Source of the DNA: JARRLC01 sp037387425
GTDB lineage: Bacteria; Pseudomonadota; Alphaproteobacteria; Rhizobiales; Rhodomicrobiaceae
Length of the DNA stretch: 8,675 nucleotides
NCBI GenBank assembly: GCA_037387425.1
Contig: JARRLC010000155.1
Location: 1 to 8,675, forward strand
Reading direction: 5' to 3'
Positions 5,263 to 8,675 of the stretch are shown here, one piece after another. Each line of letters begins with the position of its first letter. Position 1 is the stretch's first letter. The notes under the pieces are model-generated. The model did no database searches. It worked only from the letters and a program-made list of their open reading frames with translations, and was not told the DNA's origin. The position numbers and the translations under genes were made by a program.

Positions 5263-5634
5263 GTGAGTACCGAAGACAGCAACGATGCTATCGCAGCGAC
5301 ATTGCCACCAAAGCGGCCAGAACCGTTGAAAGTCGTCGTATCGTCTGTAGACCGCGCTCAGATCATTGAGCGGGCGAAAGATTGTGATTTATCGGTCTCA
5401 ACCTATCTGCGAACGCTCGGGCTTGGCTTTGAACCGAAATCGACGCTGGATGCCCAGGCGATCCAGCATCTCCTGAAAGCGCTGGCCGATCTGGGACGGC
5501 TTGGCGGCCTCTTGAAGTTGTGGCTCAGCGAACGGCCAGGCGTTGGCGCCAGCACCGTCGATGTGCGCCGCACGCTGCGGCAGATCGAAGCGCGGCAGGC
5601 GCAACTGCAAGCAATTATCGAACGGCTCAAATAA
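5263..5634 (+). CDS. traJ: TraJ-like relaxosome accessory protein
   Basis: From GTG 5263 the product is 123 aa, the same length as RK2 TraJ as I recall it. The N-terminal part shows a ribbon-helix-helix pattern: PLKVVVSSVDRAQIIERAKD (beta strand then helix) and LSVSTYLRTLGLG. The family signature DLGRLGGLLKLWLSERP follows at residues about 76-92, then a C-terminal coil (RRTLRQIEARQAQLQAIIER). TraJ of IncP, grouped with MobC-like accessory proteins, recognises the repeat next to nic and recruits the relaxase. The probable target palindrome is 57 bp upstream. The stop is 34 bp before the traI start, so traJ, traI and traG form one operon. An ATG at 5230 would add 11 residues but lacks a ribosome site. 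Confidence 0.88.
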   Translation: MSTEDSNDAIAATLPPKRPEPLKVVVSSVDRAQIIERAKDCDLSVSTYLRTLGLGFEPKSTLDAQAIQHLLKALADLGRLGGLLKLWLSERPGVGASTVDVRRTLRQIEARQAQLQAIIERLK

Positions 5635-5668
5635 TCGCGAAGGGGCGCGCGATAAGTGGGGGACTTAC

Positions 5669-7726
5669 GTGATCGCTAAGAGGATATTGCGCAAAGGCAA
5701 TAGCAGCTTCAAGCGTCTTTCCGACTACATCACAGACGCGAAAAGGCAAGCGGATAAACAGGCCACTGACGTAAAAGACTGGACCGGCGAAGAGGCCGAA
5801 ATCTGGGAACGCACCGTTGATTATATTCTCAATGCCGCCAATGCGCCGCAATGCTTGTCTGATTGCGGCCAGATAAACAATGCGCAGCGATGCTCATTCG
5901 ATCAAGGCCAGATAAAGGGAATCGAACGGGTCGGGGCGATCAGGATTACCAACTGTCTGACAATGGACGTCGGGTTCGCCGTGCAAGAAATCATCGCAAC
6001 CCAGAGCCGCAATACCCGCGCAAAAGGCAATCGGACCTATCACATGGTGGTGTCGTTCCCGCCGGGTGAGATGCCAAACGACGAGCAACTCCGCGACATC
6101 GAAGATGAACTGGCAGCCGCGATTGGACTTAGCGAGCACCAACGCATATCGGCAGTTCATACCGATACGGATCATCTGCATGTGCATGTCGCCATCAATC
6201 AGATCCATCCACAAAAGCTGACCCTTATCGAGCCCTATTACGACAAGCTCAAGCTGATGGGGGCGTGTGAGCGGCTGGAGATCAAACATGGCTTGATCCG
6301 CACCTATCATGGTGAAGATAAAAGGAAAAACAAAACAACTGGCGAACGCCGCCTGGAAGGGCGGGCCGAGGCCATGGATACGCATGGCGCGGGGCCTTCC
6401 CTGCTTGGCTGGATACACCGCGAGGTGCGCCCGGCGTTGCTGGATACCCTTAAAAAAGCGGGAGACTGGCAGGATTTGCACCAAACACTCGCCGGATATG
6501 GGCTGGTGCTGCGCCGCCGAGGCGCCGGGCTGGTGATTGCCGATATATCCAATGGCCGCGTTACGGTCAAAGCATCGAGCGTGGACCGCGTGCTTGGGCT
6601 GCAAGCGCTAGAGAAACAGTTTGGAGCCTTCGTTCGTCCAGATGCGGAGCTTCTTGATAAAGCGGACAAGGCACAGCGTACATATAGGAGGACTAAGGTG
6701 CATCGGCACAAAGATATGAACCAATTATTCGAAGAATGGGAAACCTTACGCGCGGAGCGCCGGAAACCGTTCGATGCGGTGGAAGCAATGGTAAGGTCAC
6801 GGATTGATCAAACCAAGGAATCAGGACGCGCATTAATTGATAGAATTCGGGGCAATGGCGCCAATGTGCAGTCCGCCAAAGAAGATCAGCACCGACGCAA
6901 TCAGAAATGGCTACGCGAGGTAGAAGAATGGGCGGAAACGGAGCGCGCCAAGGCGCGCGCTGCCAATCCGCCGGTACCGAGTTGGCGGGATTATCTTCAC
7001 GAGGCTGCCGAGTGCGGCAATCGGGCCGCTCTTCGCTCCTTCAAGCGCAACAACGCTGAGTGGCGCCTGGCTATCAATGCGCTGATGGGACGCGATAATA
7101 GCGACGCTGCACTCGCGGCTTTGCGCAAAGAGTTTCACATTTGGACAAAACACAACGGGGATACGGTTTACCGCACGCGTGATGGAGGTGAAGTGGTGCT
7201 TCATGGGCGGGTGTCACATGTTGAGCGCGCAAGTCCTACGGCGTGGATGGTGGCCACAGCTTTGCCTGCCAGAATTGCCAGCGATGGCAAAGGGGTGCGA
7301 ATTGCCTCGGATTGGGCGCGCGAAGGCATGATAGAGGCGGCGGCGCGTGAACGCCTCGACATCGAGTTCGACAATCCTGCCGACGAGCACGAACGTCGGC
7401 GACGCCTTCGTGTCTACGAGCGGCGTGACGCGAAAATGGCGGCAGCGGTATTTGTCGCCGCCCATAATGAGGATCAGCCTCAAGAGCCAGCCCATCGTCT
7501 TTGGCAGGAAGGTGATGACGGACAGGCCGTTTTTGTGGGTGTGACGCTTCTGGATGACGATGTTGAAAATGCCGCCGCAGTGTTGGTGCGAAAAGGCGAT
7601 GAGGTAATCGTGGCGCCGCTGACGCGTGATGAAGCGGTTCTTTTAGACGATTATCACCAAGGTGACACCATCACGCTGACAGCAGAAGGGCTGGTCGCCA
7701 GCGAACAACAAGGGGTGCAGCGATGA
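5669..7726 (+). CDS. traI: TraI relaxase, MOBP family
   Basis: The 685-aa product starts at GTG 5669, behind GGGGGA; the longer reading frame from 5543 overlaps traJ. The N-terminal relaxase has motif I FKRLSDYITDA (Tyr20), motif II RNTRAKGNRTYHMVVSF (about 114-130), and motif III VHTDTDHLHVHVAINQIHP with His164, Asp166, His171 and His173, matching the RK2 TraI histidine triad. It should cut the minus strand of oriT at nic and stay covalently bound to the 5' end. Compared with RK2 TraI, about 55 extra residues lie between motif I and ITNC (93-96), including a second Tyr motif, TVDYILNA (Tyr52). The middle (about 330-450) is charged and helical. The C-terminal region (about 490-600) resembles the LPD7-type domain of alphaproteobacterial TraI, a tentative match. 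RK2 TraI is 732 aa. The gene overlaps traG by ATGA. Confidence 0.92.
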   Translation: MIAKRILRKGNSSFKRLSDYITDAKRQADKQATDVKDWTGEEAEIWERTVDYILNAANAPQCLSDCGQINNAQRCSFDQGQIKGIERVGAIRITNCLTMDVGFAVQEIIATQSRNTRAKGNRTYHMVVSFPPGEMPNDEQLRDIEDELAAAIGLSEHQRISAVHTDTDHLHVHVAINQIHPQKLTLIEPYYDKLKLMGACERLEIKHGLIRTYHGEDKRKNKTTGERRLEGRAEAMDTHGAGPSLLGWIHREVRPALLDTLKKAGDWQDLHQTLAGYGLVLRRRGAGLVIADISNGRVTVKASSVDRVLGLQALEKQFGAFVRPDAELLDKADKAQRTYRRTKVHRHKDMNQLFEEWETLRAERRKPFDAVEAMVRSRIDQTKESGRALIDRIRGNGANVQSAKEDQHRRNQKWLREVEEWAETERAKARAANPPVPSWRDYLHEAAECGNRAALRSFKRNNAEWRLAINALMGRDNSDAALAALRKEFHIWTKHNGDTVYRTRDGGEVVLHGRVSHVERASPTAWMVATALPARIASDGKGVRIASDWAREGMIEAAARERLDIEFDNPADEHERRRRLRVYERRDAKMAAAVFVAAHNEDQPQEPAHRLWQEGDDGQAVFVGVTLLDDDVENAAAVLVRKGDEVIVAPLTRDEAVLLDDYHQGDTITLTAEGLVASEQQGVQR
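5867..5916 (+). repeat. 11-bp direct repeat inside the traI insertion
   Basis: GGCCAGATAAA occurs at 5867-5877 and 5906-5916, 39 bp apart and in frame. With the preceding GAT codons it encodes DCGQIN and DQGQIK. It lies in the cysteine-containing extra segment (residues about 60-85) before the conserved ITNC, and may mark how that segment grew. Confidence 0.8.
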
Positions 7727-8675
7727 CGGCGCAAATCATAGAGTTCGGTCTGCCGCTCGCCGGTGTGTTGGTTTCAGCAGGCTTGTTGTTATTCCTGAGC
7801 GTGCATGGACGCACGGCGCAGCGCCATGAGGGTATTCATGGCACGGCACATTGGGCGGATGAAAAGGATATCAGAGCTGCCGGACTTTTGCCGCCTAAGG
7901 GCAAGCCGGGCGCTGGTGTTTATGTCGGCGGCTGGACGGGCAGCCGAGGCCGCCTCCATTATCTCCGCCATGATGGTCCTGAACATATCGCCGCTATTGC
8001 TCCAACCCGTTCGGGCAAGGGGGTCGGGCTTGTGGTGCCGACGCTTCTTTCCTGGCCGCACAGCGTCGTCGTTAACGATCAGAAGGCAGAGCTATGGCAC
8101 CTGACGGCGGGCTGGCGACAGATGGAAGCCGGAAATGTCGTCATGCGTTTTGATCCTGGCGCGGCCGAGGGCAGTGTGGCGTTCAATCCGTTGGCGGAAA
8201 TCCGTCTTGGGACCATCCACGAGGTTGGCGATGTGCAGAACCTCGTCACCATTCTTGTTGATCCGTCCGGCAAAGGACTGATCGACCATTGGGCGAAAAC
8301 CGCCCATGCCTTTTTAACCGGCGTCGTTTTACATGTGCTTTATCAGGCGCGCGAGCAGGACAAAACCGGCACGTTGCCGAATGTCGCTGACGCACTTTCC
8401 GATCCCAACCGGCCCATCGACGGACTTTACCGCGATATGCGGATGAACAAATGGGCGAATGGCGAGGCGCACATCACCGTCGCCCAGGCGGCGCGCGATA
8501 TGGAAAACCGCCCAGCCGAAGAACGAGGCAGCGTGCTGTCCACCGCCATGTCGTTCCTGTCGCTCTATCGCGATCCGCTGATTGCGAAAAACGTATCGCG
8601 GAGCGACTTCCGCATCCTCGATCTGATGAACCATGATAGGCCGGTCACGCTCTATCTTGTGGTTCATGCTGAGGA
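7723..8675 (+). CDS. traG: TraG/VirD4-type coupling protein, 3' end missing
   Basis: An open frame of 317 codons runs off the right edge. It starts at ATG 7723, which overlaps the traI stop (ATGA), with AGGGG 7 nt upstream. One membrane helix lies near residues 6-27 (IEFGLPLAGVLVSAGLLLFL); family members often have two or more. Next come GTAHWADEKDIRAAGLL, typical of the family, Walker A APTRSGKGVG and LVVPTLLSW. The usual DIKGELW motif appears as NDQKAELWHLTAGWR. A further conserved stretch is RFDPGAAEGSVAFNPLAEIR. Type IV coupling proteins are inner-membrane hexameric ATPases that pass the relaxase-DNA complex to the secretion channel. The full length is usually 600-700 aa, so about half is visible. 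Walker B lies beyond the window. Directly following traI, it lacks the traH that overlaps traI in RK2. Confidence 0.92.
   Translation, partial: MTAQIIEFGLPLAGVLVSAGLLLFLSVHGRTAQRHEGIHGTAHWADEKDIRAAGLLPPKGKPGAGVYVGGWTGSRGRLHYLRHDGPEHIAAIAPTRSGKGVGLVVPTLLSWPHSVVVNDQKAELWHLTAGWRQMEAGNVVMRFDPGAAEGSVAFNPLAEIRLGTIHEVGDVQNLVTILVDPSGKGLIDHWAKTAHAFLTGVVLHVLYQAREQDKTGTLPNVADALSDPNRPIDGLYRDMRMNKWANGEAHITVAQAARDMENRPAEERGSVLSTAMSFLSLYRDPLIAKNVSRSDFRILDLMNHDRPVTLYLVVHAE

Noticed and set aside
5543..5668. N-terminal extension of TraI beginning at ATG 5543
   Set aside because: It overlaps traJ by 92 nt and reads as low-complexity Arg/Ser-rich sequence. The family start (MIAK...) coincides with GTG 5669 and its ribosome site.
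5894..6604. Minus-strand 236-codon reading frame inside traI
   Set aside because: It is antisense to the relaxase motifs II and III; long antisense frames are common in GC-rich coding DNA.

Overview
The window looks like the conjugation/mobilisation core of a plasmid or integrative conjugative element, most likely from an alphaproteobacterium. That host guess is inference: it rests on the resemblance of the proteins to alphaproteobacterial conjugation proteins and on the moderate-to-high GC content, and no marker gene is present. The transfer genes follow the IncP (RK2/RP4) Tra1 plan: traK-traL-traM read leftwards, traJ-traI-traG read rightwards, and the origin of transfer lies between the two units.

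Region by region: (1) About 3-1598 (+) is the 3' part of a Toprim plus VapE-type P-loop protein, probably a replicative primase/helicase. It is cut by the left edge. (2) 1599-2316 has no convincing gene. It holds a dense cluster of GGACA/TGTCC words in both orientations with inverted repeats, an AT-rich stretch, a doubtful 22-codon ORF, and a strong GC hairpin just past the end of the leftward operon. (3) 4936 down to 2317 (-) is a tight operon of TraK, TraL (ParA/MinD-like ATPase), TraM (C-terminal membrane anchor) and an unrecognised 329-aa protein with an exact 21-bp tandem duplication. (4) About 4937-5262 is the divergent intergenic region and oriT. It contains a 10-bp-period array of TTAATGCAAC-like units that flips orientation, a YATCYTG-type nic site on the minus strand, a perfect 20-bp palindrome as probable TraJ site, and two 10-bp blocks that match RK2 oriT as I remember it. 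(5) 5263-5634 (+) is TraJ. (6) 5669-7726 (+) is a MOBP relaxase TraI with two tyrosine motifs and an expanded N-terminal region. (7) 7723 to the right edge (+) is a VirD4/TraG coupling protein that starts by ATGA overlap and is cut by the edge.

How the parts should work together (family knowledge plus inference): TraJ binds the palindrome and recruits TraI, which nicks the minus strand at 5179/5178. TraK binds the decamer array on the traK side and bends or wraps it to expose nic. TraG couples the relaxosome to a type IV secretion channel, whose genes would lie outside this window. TraL and TraM are accessory transfer proteins. The most distinctive feature is the oriT: its protein-coding frame is IncP-like, but the presumed TraK-binding region is an ordered, helically phased, partly inverted decamer array.
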